Positions 53,088 through 62,681 of a stretch of 64,000 nt of DNA are shown here, piece after piece (positions within the stretch are counted from its first letter, which is position 1; every line of letters begins with the position of its first letter). Made by a program: the position numbers and the translations under genes. The stretch is from Ruminococcaceae bacterium BL-4 (GTDB lineage: Bacteria > Bacillota > Clostridia > Oscillospirales > Acutalibacteraceae). The stretch spans positions 1,922,001-1,986,000 of the forward strand of contig LR778134.1 of NCBI GenBank assembly GCA_902809935.1, read 5' to 3'. The notes below the pieces were generated by a model. It was not told where the DNA came from. It worked only from the letters and a program-made list of their open reading frames with translations, and ran no database searches.

Positions 53088-53116
53088 ATTATAATATAAA
53101 GTTGTTAAAAATACAA
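53088..53116 (-). promoter_or_regulatory. Promoter for pfkA
   Basis: On the minus strand TTGTAT (53116-53111) and TATAAT (53093-53088) are 17 bp apart. Confidence 0.75.
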
Positions 53117-53122
53117 CAACTT
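53099..53122. promoter_or_regulatory. Rex-like palindrome over the pfkA promoter
   Basis: AAGTTGTT (53099-53106) and AACAACTT (53115-53122) are perfect inverted arms. The central 18 bp, TTGTTAAAAATACAACAA, match the clostridial Rex pattern TTGTTAA-N4-TTAACAA in 12 of 14 defined positions and cover the -35 box. Confidence 0.5.
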
Positions 53123-53161
53123 GAGATATGGATTTTTGTCTCTTCTATATAGAAAAATGAA

Positions 53162-56100
53162 TCACTGTTCCACAAAGGCAACATTTTCCTCTCCAAGCAA
53201 TCTGCGCAATTCCCGAAGCAAAGGTTCATTGACGTCAACGGCCATAGATCGAGGTGCTCGGAAAAACTTTTTCTCGTTTTGGAACACTACATAAAGAGGG
53301 ACAATACCATTAAAAATCGCCAGATCTTTTTTCGCCTGAATCCATTTTGGATCTTCTTCCCCCGCTACTTTAAGATAAAGTCCGGGTTTCGGATGATGCT
53401 TTGAAGAAGGATCATCCGAAATTTTGGTCGATTCTGCTAACTTTTCGACTTGGCTTGGATCCGATACTTTTTCCAAAGACTCAAGAATCAACTTTGGAGC
53501 TTCGTCTTCCCTTGCACTAATTTTTCCATAAATCTTCAAAATGATTCCTTCTTGCAGAAGAGAAAAATTCTCTTCCAAAATTTTTGAAAACACCAAAACT
53601 TCAATTGACCCATATAAATCTTCAAACGTTAAAAAGGCAATGGTAGAGTTTTTCTTTGTCGTTTTTAATTTTTTACGAGTAATAATTCCGAGCAGCCACA
53701 CCATGTCTCCATCGTGATACTGACCGTTTCCTTCCTGAAGATCATCTATGATCTCCCCTATTCTGGTGATTCCAGGCTGACGATAGCAATCCGAAAATGG
53801 AGACATTGGATGTCCGGAAAGATACATTCCAGTCACTTCTTTTTCCTGAGATAATTTTTCAGAAGCAGAATAATCAGAAACTTTGGGCAAATGAAATTCT
53901 TCCTGTTTCTTTTCTTCTCCAAGATCGAAGAATCCGATCTGTCCATCAAGATTTTTTCGGTGATCCGAATCCAAATAGGCCAAAACTGATTCTACCGCCG
54001 ATGCCATCTGACGTCTATTACCATCCAAATCATCCATCGCACCACACTCTATCAGGCTTTCCAATGCACGACGATTTATGAGTCCATAGGTTCTTTTGCA
54101 AAAATCATAAAAAGAAACAAAAGTCCCATTTTCTTGGCGCATTTTGATGATTGTCTCTATTAAACCACGACCAAGATTTCGGACAGCAAGAAGTCCAAAG
54201 CGAATATCTTTTCCCGAAACAGTAAATCCAACCATACTTTGATTAATTCTAGGCGGCAAAACGCGAATTTTTAACCGATCACACTCTGCAATATATTTGG
54301 AAAGCTTATTCGTATTATCCAAAACGCTGGTCATCAGTGCTGCCATATATTCTTTTGGATAAAAGCATTTTAAATAGGCAGTCTGATATGCAAGATACGC
54401 ATATGCTGCCGCGTGGGATTTGTTAAATGCATAAGAAGCAAAACTTTCCATCTCGCTGTAAATTGCTTGAGCTGTCTCTTCCGGAACCCCATTGCGCAGA
54501 CAACCAGACACTTCTATTGTGCCTTCTTTCGAAACAAGTCCATGGATAAAAATCTCACGTTCTTTTTGCATGACGTCGTGCTTTTTCTTGCTCATTGCAC
54601 GGCGCACAATATCTGCTCGTCCAAGACTATATCCAGCAAGGGAACGAAAGATCTGCATAACCTGTTCCTGATAAACGATACAACCATAGGTCACCTGCAG
54701 AATCGGTTTTAAAAGCGGATGGCGATAAGTCACCTTTTCGGGATGGTGCCGATTTTCAATATAACGTGGAATTGATTCCATAGGTCCGGGGCGATAAAGA
54801 GAAATCGCAGCAATCAAATCTTCCAGAGAGTCCGGATGAAGCTGCATGATCATGCTGCGCATTCCGGATGATTCAAATTGAAAAACACCGTCTGTCACAC
54901 CAGCGCTGATCATTTGAAATACTTTGGGCTCATCAGTCGGGATTTTATCAACTAAAAAATTCGGGTCATGAATATGAATCATTTCGACTGCATCATGAAT
55001 AACCGAAAGATTCCGCAGCCCCAGAAAATCCATTTTTAAAAGGCCTAGTTCTTCTAGTGTTGTCATCGTATACTGACAAACAACAGAATCTCCATTTTTT
55101 GCAAGCGGAACATATTCTGCGATTGGTCGATCCGTAATCACAACACCTGCCGCATGCGTAGAAGCATTTCTTGGCATTCCTTCAACTTTGCGAGCCATAT
55201 CAATCAGTTCATGAATCTGCTCATCTGCTTCATATCGTTCTCTCAGCTTCTGAGAACTTTCCAGTGCCTTCTGCAAAGTAATATTTTTCATCTTTTGATC
55301 ATTTGGAACCAACTTCGCCACTTCATCTACAGTAGCATATGGGATTCCCATTGCCCTTCCGACATCACGAATGGATCCTCTGGCAGCCATAGTGCCAAAA
55401 GTAACAATTTGTGCCACATGATCTGCACCGTATTTCTGAACTACATAGTCGATCATCTCAGATCTACGGTCATCAGCAAAATCAATATCGAAATCCGGCA
55501 TGCTGACACGCTCCGGATTTAAAAAGCGTTCAAACAGCAGATCGTATTTCAGCGGATCGATTCCGGTAATTCCAATACAATATGCCGCTAAACTTCCCGC
55601 ACCGGACCCACGCCCAGGGCCCACTGGGATTCCGACTTCTTTTGCATGACGAACAAAATCATGGACAATCAAATAATAGTTTACATAGCCCATCTTCTGG
55701 ATAGTATCCAATTCATATTCGAGACGCTGTACAATCTCGGGAGCCGGATTTTCTCCATAATGAAGATGAAGTCCTGCGTAACATTTTTCCCGGAAATACG
55801 TAAAATTTTCTTGCCCGTTCGGTGTATCAAAATGAGGCAGTTTCGTTTTTCCAAATTCAAAGGTCACATTGCATCGCTTTGCAATTTTATTTGTATTGTC
55901 CGCCGCCTCAGGATGATCCGGAAAAAGCGATCGCATTTCTTCTTCCGTTTTATAATAAAATTCCTCGCTGCCAAACTCCATCCCATTTTTATCATCAATC
56001 GTATGGTTCGTTTGAATACAAAGAAGGACATGGTGCATCTTGCTGTCCTCTTTTGTAAGGTAATGACAATCATTTGTCACCACTAATGGAATCCCGGTTT

Positions 56101-56680
56101 CATTCGAAAGGCGAATTAAAATTGGGTTAATTCGTTTCTGATCCGGCAGACCATGATCCTGTAGTTCCAGATAAAAATGATCTTCTCCAAAAATATCAGA
56201 ATACCGCAATGCTGCTTTTTGGGCTTCCCCATAGTCTCCAGCTGATAAGGCACGCGGAATTTCTCCAGCTAAACAGGCAGAAAGTGCAATAATCCCCTCA
56301 TGATACTGTTTTAAAAGTTCAAGATCCACCCGCGGCTTATTGTAAAAGCCCTCAATCCACGCGTGACTGACAAGCGCAATCAGATTCTGATAGCCCGTAT
56401 TATTTTCGCACAGCAGTACCAAATGATAACTCTGACCATCAAGTTCATTGGTTTTATCAAAACGAGTTCTCTGTGCTACATATACTTCACAGCCAATAAT
56501 CGGTTTAATTCCACGTTTTTTTGCAGCTTTATAAAAATTAACAGCCCCATACATGACCCCATGGTCTGTAATGGCAACCGCTTTATCTCCTCTTTGGGCC
56601 GCAAGATCCAGCAGCTGCTCAATTCGACAGGCACCATCCAAGAGACTATATTCTGTATGAAGATGTAAATGAGTAAACAA
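53162..56680 (-). CDS. dnaE: DNA polymerase III subunit alpha (DnaE)
   Basis: A replicative C-family polymerase of 1172 aa. An N-terminal PHP domain (HLHTEYSLLDGACRIEQL), then the polymerase palm with PDFDIDFADDRR, the PGRGSGAGSLAAYC segment, a helix-hairpin-helix region, and an OB-fold (IAFLTFEDLYGSIEVLVF) near residues 1005-1025. The start is a TTG at 56680 with GGAGGT 8 bp upstream. In Firmicutes this DnaE works beside PolC. It lies downstream of whiA. Confidence 0.96.
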   Translation of the reverse strand: MFTHLHLHTEYSLLDGACRIEQLLDLAAQRGDKAVAITDHGVMYGAVNFYKAAKKRGIKPIIGCEVYVAQRTRFDKTNELDGQSYHLVLLCENNTGYQNLIALVSHAWIEGFYNKPRVDLELLKQYHEGIIALSACLAGEIPRALSAGDYGEAQKAALRYSDIFGEDHFYLELQDHGLPDQKRINPILIRLSNETGIPLVVTNDCHYLTKEDSKMHHVLLCIQTNHTIDDKNGMEFGSEEFYYKTEEEMRSLFPDHPEAADNTNKIAKRCNVTFEFGKTKLPHFDTPNGQENFTYFREKCYAGLHLHYGENPAPEIVQRLEYELDTIQKMGYVNYYLIVHDFVRHAKEVGIPVGPGRGSGAGSLAAYCIGITGIDPLKYDLLFERFLNPERVSMPDFDIDFADDRRSEMIDYVVQKYGADHVAQIVTFGTMAARGSIRDVGRAMGIPYATVDEVAKLVPNDQKMKNITLQKALESSQKLRERYEADEQIHELIDMARKVEGMPRNASTHAAGVVITDRPIAEYVPLAKNGDSVVCQYTMTTLEELGLLKMDFLGLRNLSVIHDAVEMIHIHDPNFLVDKIPTDEPKVFQMISAGVTDGVFQFESSGMRSMIMQLHPDSLEDLIAAISLYRPGPMESIPRYIENRHHPEKVTYRHPLLKPILQVTYGCIVYQEQVMQIFRSLAGYSLGRADIVRRAMSKKKHDVMQKEREIFIHGLVSKEGTIEVSGCLRNGVPEETAQAIYSEMESFASYAFNKSHAAAYAYLAYQTAYLKCFYPKEYMAALMTSVLDNTNKLSKYIAECDRLKIRVLPPRINQSMVGFTVSGKDIRFGLLAVRNLGRGLIETIIKMRQENGTFVSFYDFCKRTYGLINRRALESLIECGAMDDLDGNRRQMASAVESVLAYLDSDHRKNLDGQIGFFDLGEEKKQEEFHLPKVSDYSASEKLSQEKEVTGMYLSGHPMSPFSDCYRQPGITRIGEIIDDLQEGNGQYHDGDMVWLLGIITRKKLKTTKKNSTIAFLTFEDLYGSIEVLVFSKILEENFSLLQEGIILKIYGKISAREDEAPKLILESLEKVSDPSQVEKLAESTKISDDPSSKHHPKPGLYLKVAGEEDPKWIQAKKDLAIFNGIVPLYVVFQNEKKFFRAPRSMAVDVNEPLLRELRRLLGEENVAFVEQ

Positions 56681-56706
56681 AAAATGGTACCTCCGATTCT
56701 ATAAGA

Positions 56707-57627
56707 TCAATGTTTTTGTAATTTTTCCGACAGCTCAATTAGTTTTTGCAAACGATGATTGACGCCGGAACGAGAAAGTGGTGTTTCTAGACTTTGTCCA
56801 AGCTCCCGTAAAGAAAGTTCCGGATTTTCATAGCGCTTTTTCGCAAGTTCCCGCAATTCTTCCGGAATAGCAGCCCAACCGCCTAAATTCAAAAAGCGCT
56901 CAATTGCTTCAATTTGTAAAGCCGCAGCAGACGCTGTTTTCCCAATATTGGCCGTCTCAAAATTTGTTTTTCGATTGACATTATTTCGAACCTCTTTGAG
57001 CATTTTTGCCTGCATCACTTCCATAGAGGATTGAACAGCTCCAAGATAAGTTAGGAAATCAGAAATCCGATCTCCGCCGGTCAAATAAACGACATAAGCT
57101 CCCTGCCGCCTGGAAATGATCGGCTGCAAAGCAAGCTCAGGAACTTCTGTCAAAATAGCACTCAAGCTTTTTGCAAGGTGAAAATGCGGTACTACAAACT
57201 CCAAACGATATTCCTTCTGAGGGTCAACTCCAGTTCCGCAGGAAAGAAAAGCCCCCCGCAGAAAAGCACTCAGGCAGCATTCATTTTCCAAAACCGCATG
57301 ATTAAGAAGTAAATGGATCTCATTCCCGTCATGGCCAAACATGTTAAGAATTTTTCGGCGATCTTCAATATCTTCCACTGATATAACGAACGCCGTGTGT
57401 TCAGCACGGCGAAGAATTCTTTTCGTCTCGACGATAGCTCCGGATACTTGTGCAACCATTTGTGACGCACAATGTGCAGCATCAAAACTTTCTGTTGTAA
57501 ACGAAATTCCATTTAATGAAAAAGAACGGCCAAAGAGCAGAATACCATAGCATTCCGCTGTACGACAACAGATACGCGAGGCCTTCTGTTTGCTCAGTTC
57601 TGATTTAATTGCAGAAGCAAAAGACAC
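56707..57627 (-). CDS. whiA: DNA-binding protein WhiA
   Basis: A 306-aa protein with a LAGLIDADG-like N-terminal domain (CLSAFLRGAFLSCGT) and a C-terminal HTH (SLRELGQSLETPLSRSGVNH). WhiA influences cell division and sporulation gene expression. It sits after rapZ in the conserved rapZ-whiA order. Confidence 0.94.
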   Translation of the reverse strand: MSFASAIKSELSKQKASRICCRTAECYGILLFGRSFSLNGISFTTESFDAAHCASQMVAQVSGAIVETKRILRRAEHTAFVISVEDIEDRRKILNMFGHDGNEIHLLLNHAVLENECCLSAFLRGAFLSCGTGVDPQKEYRLEFVVPHFHLAKSLSAILTEVPELALQPIISRRQGAYVVYLTGGDRISDFLTYLGAVQSSMEVMQAKMLKEVRNNVNRKTNFETANIGKTASAAALQIEAIERFLNLGGWAAIPEELRELAKKRYENPELSLRELGQSLETPLSRSGVNHRLQKLIELSEKLQKH

Positions 57628-57641
57628 GTCCTGCTTTCCTC

Positions 57642-58499
57642 CTAGTTCTTTTGAATATCACGATGATTTACGCTGGCATGCATTCCCTGCGCAATCAAAT
57701 GATCATAAAGCAGCTGTGCAATCGCTACCGAACGGTGATGCCCACCGGTACAGCCTACTGCAATAACCAGTTGGCTTTTCCCCTCATTGCAATAAAGCGG
57801 CATCATATAATCAATCAAATCGAGCAGACGCTTAATAAATCCCTGTGTTTGTTCCCACTTCATCACATAAGCACGAACAGGCTCATCGAGCCCATTCAAG
57901 TTACGCAGTTCCTCTACATAATAAGGGTTCGGCAAGCATCGCACATCAAACACCAGATCCGCTTCCGTCGGCATTCCATATTTAAATCCGAAAGAAACGC
58001 AATGGATACTCAACGCATTGGAAGCATTATCAAGAAAAAGACTATCGATCCGCTGCTTGAGCTGTGCTGGAGATAAAAGCGAAGTATCAATCAGATAATC
58101 CGCACGTTCCCGTACCGGACGCAGAATTTCCCGTTCCAATTTTACTGCCTGTTCAATTCCATGAGTATCTTCACTCAGAGGGTGCTTACGGCGCGTTTCT
58201 TTAAAACGATTCTGAAGGACAATGTCATTTGCATCCAAAAACAGAATTTTATATGGCTTATTTTCCCTTTTTAAATTATCAAGGGCTTCAAAAAGGCTGG
58301 AAAACATATCTCCGCCGCGGATATCTGTTACCACTGCAACCTGAGAAAGTTGAGGCTGTGCCTGTGTACACAAATCATAAAAAGGGGAAATGAGTTTTGG
58401 CGGAAGATTATCGATACAGTAAAATCCGATATCTTCCATTGCATGCATCGCACGCGATTTTCCAGCTCCTGAAAGGCCTGTAACAATAATAAAATCCAT
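57642..58499 (-). CDS. rapZ: RNase adapter protein RapZ (YvcJ)
   Basis: A 285-aa P-loop nucleotide-binding protein with Walker A GLSGAGKSRAM (about 8-15) and the C-terminal GCTGGHHRSVAIA. In Gram-negatives it guides RNase E to GlmZ; in Firmicutes (YvcJ) it hydrolyses GTP and affects competence. GAGGAGG precedes the ATG. Confidence 0.94.
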   Translation of the reverse strand: MDFIIVTGLSGAGKSRAMHAMEDIGFYCIDNLPPKLISPFYDLCTQAQPQLSQVAVVTDIRGGDMFSSLFEALDNLKRENKPYKILFLDANDIVLQNRFKETRRKHPLSEDTHGIEQAVKLEREILRPVRERADYLIDTSLLSPAQLKQRIDSLFLDNASNALSIHCVSFGFKYGMPTEADLVFDVRCLPNPYYVEELRNLNGLDEPVRAYVMKWEQTQGFIKRLLDLIDYMMPLYCNEGKSQLVIAVGCTGGHHRSVAIAQLLYDHLIAQGMHASVNHRDIQKN

Positions 58500-58526
58500 T
58501 TTTTCCTCCTCTTTGTGTTCTTTTTT

Positions 58527-59435
58527 CTAAGAGAGATAGCGAACCTCACATTCCAGAGAAATGCCAGTCTGCTGCAAAACCGTTTTCTGAATTTCTTCAA
58601 TTAAAGACAGCACATCTGTGCAGGTAGCGCCTCCCATATTGACAATAAAGCCAGCATGCTTCTCACTGACCATGGCGCCTCCAACTCTAGCACCCTTTAA
58701 TCCGCATTGTTCAATCAAAGTCCCGGCAAAATGTCCCTCAGGGCGCTTAAACGTGCTCCCGGCACTCGGTAATTCCACCGGTTGTTTTGCTTTTCTCCGT
58801 TTCAAAAGTTCTTCCATCTGCATGGAAATCTGCTCCTGATTTCCTTTTTTTAAGCGTACAACAAGAGAGGTAATCAAGCACCCATTCGTTTGATAGGCAC
58901 TGGAACGATATCCGAGTTCCATTCCTTCTCCCATCAAGAAGCCTGTTCTCCCGGAACGAGTCACATGTGTAGTTGAAAAAAGCACATCGCTCAGCTGACC
59001 GTCATAAGCCCCTGCGTCCATAAAGACCGCACCGCCGGCAGATCCTGGGATTCCCCATGCAAATTCAAGTCCAGACAGTGAATTTTTACGTGCAAAATTA
59101 CAAAGGCTTGCTAAAGTAGCTCCTGCTCCGCAATTAATGGTAACAGGATCTGCTAAAGAAATTTTTCGAAAATCTCCATTTAAATTTAAAACTGCACCGC
59201 GAATTCCATCATCACTTACCAAAAGATTGCTTCCATTTCCAAGCGGCAGCAACGGAATTCCCAATGCTCCTGCAGCCTTGATTACATCTTTTAATGCAAT
59301 AATATTGGAAACCGTAATAAACAAATCCGCGGGACCGCCAATTTGGAAAGTAGTATGACGACTCATTTGTTCATTTTCTATTACCTCACACCCCACATTT
59401 TGGGCCGTGCGTTTTAATATTTCTAACTTTTCCAT
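58527..59435 (-). CDS. murB: UDP-N-acetylmuramate dehydrogenase
   Basis: A flavoenzyme of peptidoglycan precursor synthesis. NEQMSRHTTFQIGGPADLF is the FAD-binding start; GIPGSAGGAVFMDAGAY and the catalytic SAGSTFKRP follow; the short C-terminal form lacking a tyrosine loop is the type II (Gram-positive) variant. The ATG at 59435 follows GGAGGATTTTG; it shares one base with the upstream PHP gene stop. Confidence 0.96.
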   Translation of the reverse strand: MEKLEILKRTAQNVGCEVIENEQMSRHTTFQIGGPADLFITVSNIIALKDVIKAAGALGIPLLPLGNGSNLLVSDDGIRGAVLNLNGDFRKISLADPVTINCGAGATLASLCNFARKNSLSGLEFAWGIPGSAGGAVFMDAGAYDGQLSDVLFSTTHVTRSGRTGFLMGEGMELGYRSSAYQTNGCLITSLVVRLKKGNQEQISMQMEELLKRRKAKQPVELPSAGSTFKRPEGHFAGTLIEQCGLKGARVGGAMVSEKHAGFIVNMGGATCTDVLSLIEEIQKTVLQQTGISLECEVRYLS

Positions 59436-60190
59436 CAAAATCCTCCTTCAGATAGGGCATGGTCCTCAAAGACATGAGTATAACACTGCAAATATTTTTT
59501 CAATCGTTCTATATTTGAATTAATAACCAGCTCTTCCGGAAAATTCAATTCCTGCAGTAATGCCAAAGCCTGCGGAAATTTTCCTACATTCGCCGAAAAA
59601 TGAGAATCACTGTTCACAACAATCGGCGCTGAATACTTTTTGCATAACTGCATAATCTTTTTACAGTTTGAAGTTGACTGTGACCGAACAGAAAAAGTGG
59701 CTTCATTTAGTTCAACTAATTTTCCTGCATCCCGAAAAACGGGAATCATTTTTTCATAGTCAAAAGGGAAACGGGGATCTCCGCAATGGCCAATTACGTT
59801 TACTATAGGGTTTTCTGCAATTCCCTGCCATGCGCTTGTTACATCATTCTGTTTTCCTCCATTTTGGAAGCATGGCGGGTGAATGGATGCAACAACCCAA
59901 TCCATCCATGGCTCTGCCTCTTTTTCGAGATCAACCTTCCCTTCCATATTGAGCACATTGGTTTCCTGTCCGCGAAGGACTAATATACCATGGTAAAAAT
60001 GCGGAATCGATCGGAGATTGGAAAAATACCAAGTACCCGCCTTAGGTGCACCAGGCATCTCCACTCCATGATCTGTAACAGCAATTGCAGAAAGCCCCAT
60101 TTGGGAGGCTGCGGTCACCATCTCCTGCAAAGTACTATATGCGTGCGTAGAAGCGACTGTATGTGTATGCAAATCAGCGATAATCTTCAT
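59435..60190 (-). CDS. PHP-domain phosphatase (YcdX-like)
   Basis: A 251-aa PHP hydrolase. Metal ligands are visible in ADLHTHTVAS (His7, His9), VTDHGVEMPG, VASIHPP, GHCGDPRF and NSDSHFSANVG. The best matches by pattern are YcdX-type phosphatases; substrate unproven. It lies between hprK and murB with tight spacing. Confidence 0.88.
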   Translation of the reverse strand: MKIIADLHTHTVASTHAYSTLQEMVTAASQMGLSAIAVTDHGVEMPGAPKAGTWYFSNLRSIPHFYHGILVLRGQETNVLNMEGKVDLEKEAEPWMDWVVASIHPPCFQNGGKQNDVTSAWQGIAENPIVNVIGHCGDPRFPFDYEKMIPVFRDAGKLVELNEATFSVRSQSTSNCKKIMQLCKKYSAPIVVNSDSHFSANVGKFPQALALLQELNFPEELVINSNIERLKKYLQCYTHVFEDHALSEGGF

Positions 60191-60210
60191 TCATTCGTCC
60201 TTTCCAACAT

Positions 60211-61176
60211 TTAAAACGACAAATCTAATTTTGTTTCCTTTTGTTTCATCATATCGGGGTCCATTCCAAGATGTTTTAATAATTCCTGTGCCCCATTATA
60301 TCCCATCTTTTTCTGACGATTATTCATTGCGGCAACTTCAATAATAACAGCCAGATTTCGGCCCGGCTTTACCGGGATTGTCAACACAGGAACTTTTACA
60401 CCTAAAAGCTCTGTATATTCATTATCAAGGCCCATTCTGTCATAGATTTTTTCATTGTCCCAAAGTTCCAGATTAATAATCATATCCAATTTTTCGCTCA
60501 TTTTAACAGCACCCATACCAAAAATACGGCGGGCATTGATGATTCCAATTCCTCGAAGTTCAATAAAATGACGAATATTTTCTGGTGCCTGACCAATTAA
60601 AGTTTCTACAGAAACGCGACGAATTTCTACGGCATCATCTGCAACCAGCCGATGGCCTCGTTTGATGAGTTCTACTGCGGTTTCACTTTTTCCGACGCCA
60701 CTGTCTCCCACCAAAAGGATTCCTTCTCCATAAACTTCCACCAAAACTCCGTGACGCGTAACACGAGGTGCCAGCTCTTCATTTAAATAAGTAACTAAAG
60801 CTGCGACAAGACTACTTGTCGTATCTGATGTCTCTAAAACGGGAATCTGATACCGCTTTGTTGCAGCAAGGAGTTCCGGTGCCGGAGTTAAATTTCTCGC
60901 AATAATAACAGCCGGTGGTTTCGCTGAAAAAATTTTGTCCAACACTTCTGCTCGGCGCTCCGGTGTACAATCATTTAAAAAAGCCGTCTCGGCATTTCCA
61001 ATAATAATGATGCGAGTAGTATCATAATACTTAAAAAAGCCATTGAGTTCCAATCCCGGACGATTCACATCTTTTGAAGAAATCAAAACTTCGTCTGAAT
61101 TACAGGGCATACTAACAATATTCAAAGAAATTTCCTGAATGATTTTTGAAAGACTAACCGTAAAATTTTCTGCCAA
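60211..61176 (-). CDS. hprK: HPr kinase/phosphorylase
   Basis: Phosphorylates HPr on Ser46, controlling carbon catabolite repression. The P-loop GDSGVGKSETAVEL, the HPrK signature ELRGIGIINARRIFG and the C-terminal MGYNG segment are intact. A TTG at 61176 is preferred as start because AGAGG lies 9 bp upstream; a GTG at 61185 is adjacent to that site. First gene of the hprK-PHP-murB-rapZ-whiA-dnaE series. Confidence 0.94.
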   Translation of the reverse strand: MAENFTVSLSKIIQEISLNIVSMPCNSDEVLISSKDVNRPGLELNGFFKYYDTTRIIIIGNAETAFLNDCTPERRAEVLDKIFSAKPPAVIIARNLTPAPELLAATKRYQIPVLETSDTTSSLVAALVTYLNEELAPRVTRHGVLVEVYGEGILLVGDSGVGKSETAVELIKRGHRLVADDAVEIRRVSVETLIGQAPENIRHFIELRGIGIINARRIFGMGAVKMSEKLDMIINLELWDNEKIYDRMGLDNEYTELLGVKVPVLTIPVKPGRNLAVIIEVAAMNNRQKKMGYNGAQELLKHLGMDPDMMKQKETKLDLSF

Positions 61177-61314
61177 TCTCAACACCCTCTTTTCCTATTG
61201 TAACGTCCTAAAAAAATTATTTTCTAATAAACTTACAATAGATTTATTATATCGCATAGAAGGATAAGTTTAAAGTCAAAACCAAAAGATTTTCTTTTAA
61301 GAATACAGAAATCG

Positions 61315-61323
61315 TGTTATAAT
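61315..61323 (+). promoter_or_regulatory. Extended -10 promoter for the glycosyltransferase
   Basis: TGTTATAAT (TATAAT at 61318-61323) lies about 60 bp before the gene; the -35 region (TTTTAA) is weak. Confidence 0.5.
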
Positions 61324-61385
61324 GAAAGCACTTAAAAATAATTTTAAAAATTTTTTGTACATTTAGCATAAATGGAGGATTTTCA

Positions 61386-62612
61386 ATGAGAATTGCATTA
61401 TTTTCCGGAGCAAGTAATGCGCACAGTGATGCATCCGCATATGTATCAATTTTGAAAAAAAGCCTTTCCCGTGCAGGACACACTGTTTTGCTGGTTACCT
61501 GCGATCCGGAAGCAGATGATTGTTATACTCAAGACGATACTATTTTTTGTCCTGCAAAGGTGTCTTCAAATTATTATGGGTATTCTGTAAAATCGAGTAT
61601 GCTTTCTCCGGTTTACGATATTATGGAAGCATTTCGCCCCAACATTATTCATGCAGTAACAGCAGATGATATGGGACTCTCTGCGCTTCATGTAGCCGAA
61701 ATAAATCAGCTTCCATTTGTGCTAACTCTTTTAAATCTTTATGATACAACCGAAGACGCCGGTGTGAACCGCGTTTATGACAGCCTTCTCAAAATGAAAG
61801 CTCGCAGCACTTTACGAAAGCTGTGCACAGCTGCCGATACCATTTGTGTTCCTTCCGGAAAAACAAAAGATATTCTTCGCAAACTTGATATTCACTGTAA
61901 AATGCATCGATCTCCTTTTTGCGTTGATCTTGAGACTTTTTCTCCGATCCACGGAATTGATTTGGAAATGCGTGAACAACTGCAAATTCAAGCGGACGAA
62001 ACTGCATTTGTTTTTGCCGGCAGATTAATGGGAGACTGCGGCGTCAATGAACTACTTCAATATTGGAATTCCAGTGTTTCAGTGCAGGATCGGCTGCGCC
62101 TGATCATTGCCGGAAGCGGACCTGATTCTGCAATTCTGACAGAGCGCGCCAAAATGCTCGGGATTTCTTCAAAAGTAACTTTTGCGGGAGATCTTTCAAA
62201 AGACGATTTGAATCGATGCTTTTCATGTTGCAGAGCATTTGTCAGTGCCAGCAAGTCCGCCGCTATCAAAGCTTCCCCTCTAGAGGCAATGGCGGCCGGT
62301 CTTCCAGTCCTTTTGGAACAAAGCAGTGCGAATGCTGAACTAGTAAGAGAAGGTGTCAACGGATTTTTGTTTGAACACGCTTCTCAGCTAGGCGACAAAC
62401 TGCGTATGCTGAGCGAGCTTGACTTAGAAGGCGAAGGTCTTCTCCGAAAATTGGTGAGAAGAAGCACGGCAGGATTAACCTGTGAAGCACTTGCCGCTAT
62501 TATGGTGCAGGATTATCGAAATGCAATGGAACACCCTCGCAGCGTCGAAAAAGCAAATAGTGGTTCTATGCATATTCATCATGCTTCCAAAAAGTCACAA
62601 CATAATCATTAA
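61386..62612 (+). CDS. Glycosyltransferase family 4-like
   Basis: A 408-aa GT-B enzyme. The N-terminal domain starts MRIALFSGASNAHSDASAYV; the C-terminal donor-binding half has FVFAGRLMGDCG, LIIAGSGPDS and SPLEAMAAGLPVLLE with the conserved Glu. Similar clostridial enzymes make glycolipids. The last 15 residues are His-rich (MHIHH...HNH). GGAGGA precedes the ATG; a terminator follows. Confidence 0.88.
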   Translation: MRIALFSGASNAHSDASAYVSILKKSLSRAGHTVLLVTCDPEADDCYTQDDTIFCPAKVSSNYYGYSVKSSMLSPVYDIMEAFRPNIIHAVTADDMGLSALHVAEINQLPFVLTLLNLYDTTEDAGVNRVYDSLLKMKARSTLRKLCTAADTICVPSGKTKDILRKLDIHCKMHRSPFCVDLETFSPIHGIDLEMREQLQIQADETAFVFAGRLMGDCGVNELLQYWNSSVSVQDRLRLIIAGSGPDSAILTERAKMLGISSKVTFAGDLSKDDLNRCFSCCRAFVSASKSAAIKASPLEAMAAGLPVLLEQSSANAELVREGVNGFLFEHASQLGDKLRMLSELDLEGEGLLRKLVRRSTAGLTCEALAAIMVQDYRNAMEHPRSVEKANSGSMHIHHASKKSQHNH

Positions 62613-62616
62613 ACTC

Positions 62617-62655
62617 AAAGCCGCCGGATTTTCTAATGATTTTTCGGCGGCTTTT
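62617..62655 (+). terminator. Terminator after the glycosyltransferase
   Basis: AAAGCCGCCG (62617-62626) pairs with CGGCGGCTTT (62645-62654), followed by T residues. Confidence 0.85.
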
Positions 62656-62681
62656 CTATCTTTGTAACAGGAGAAATCAAA

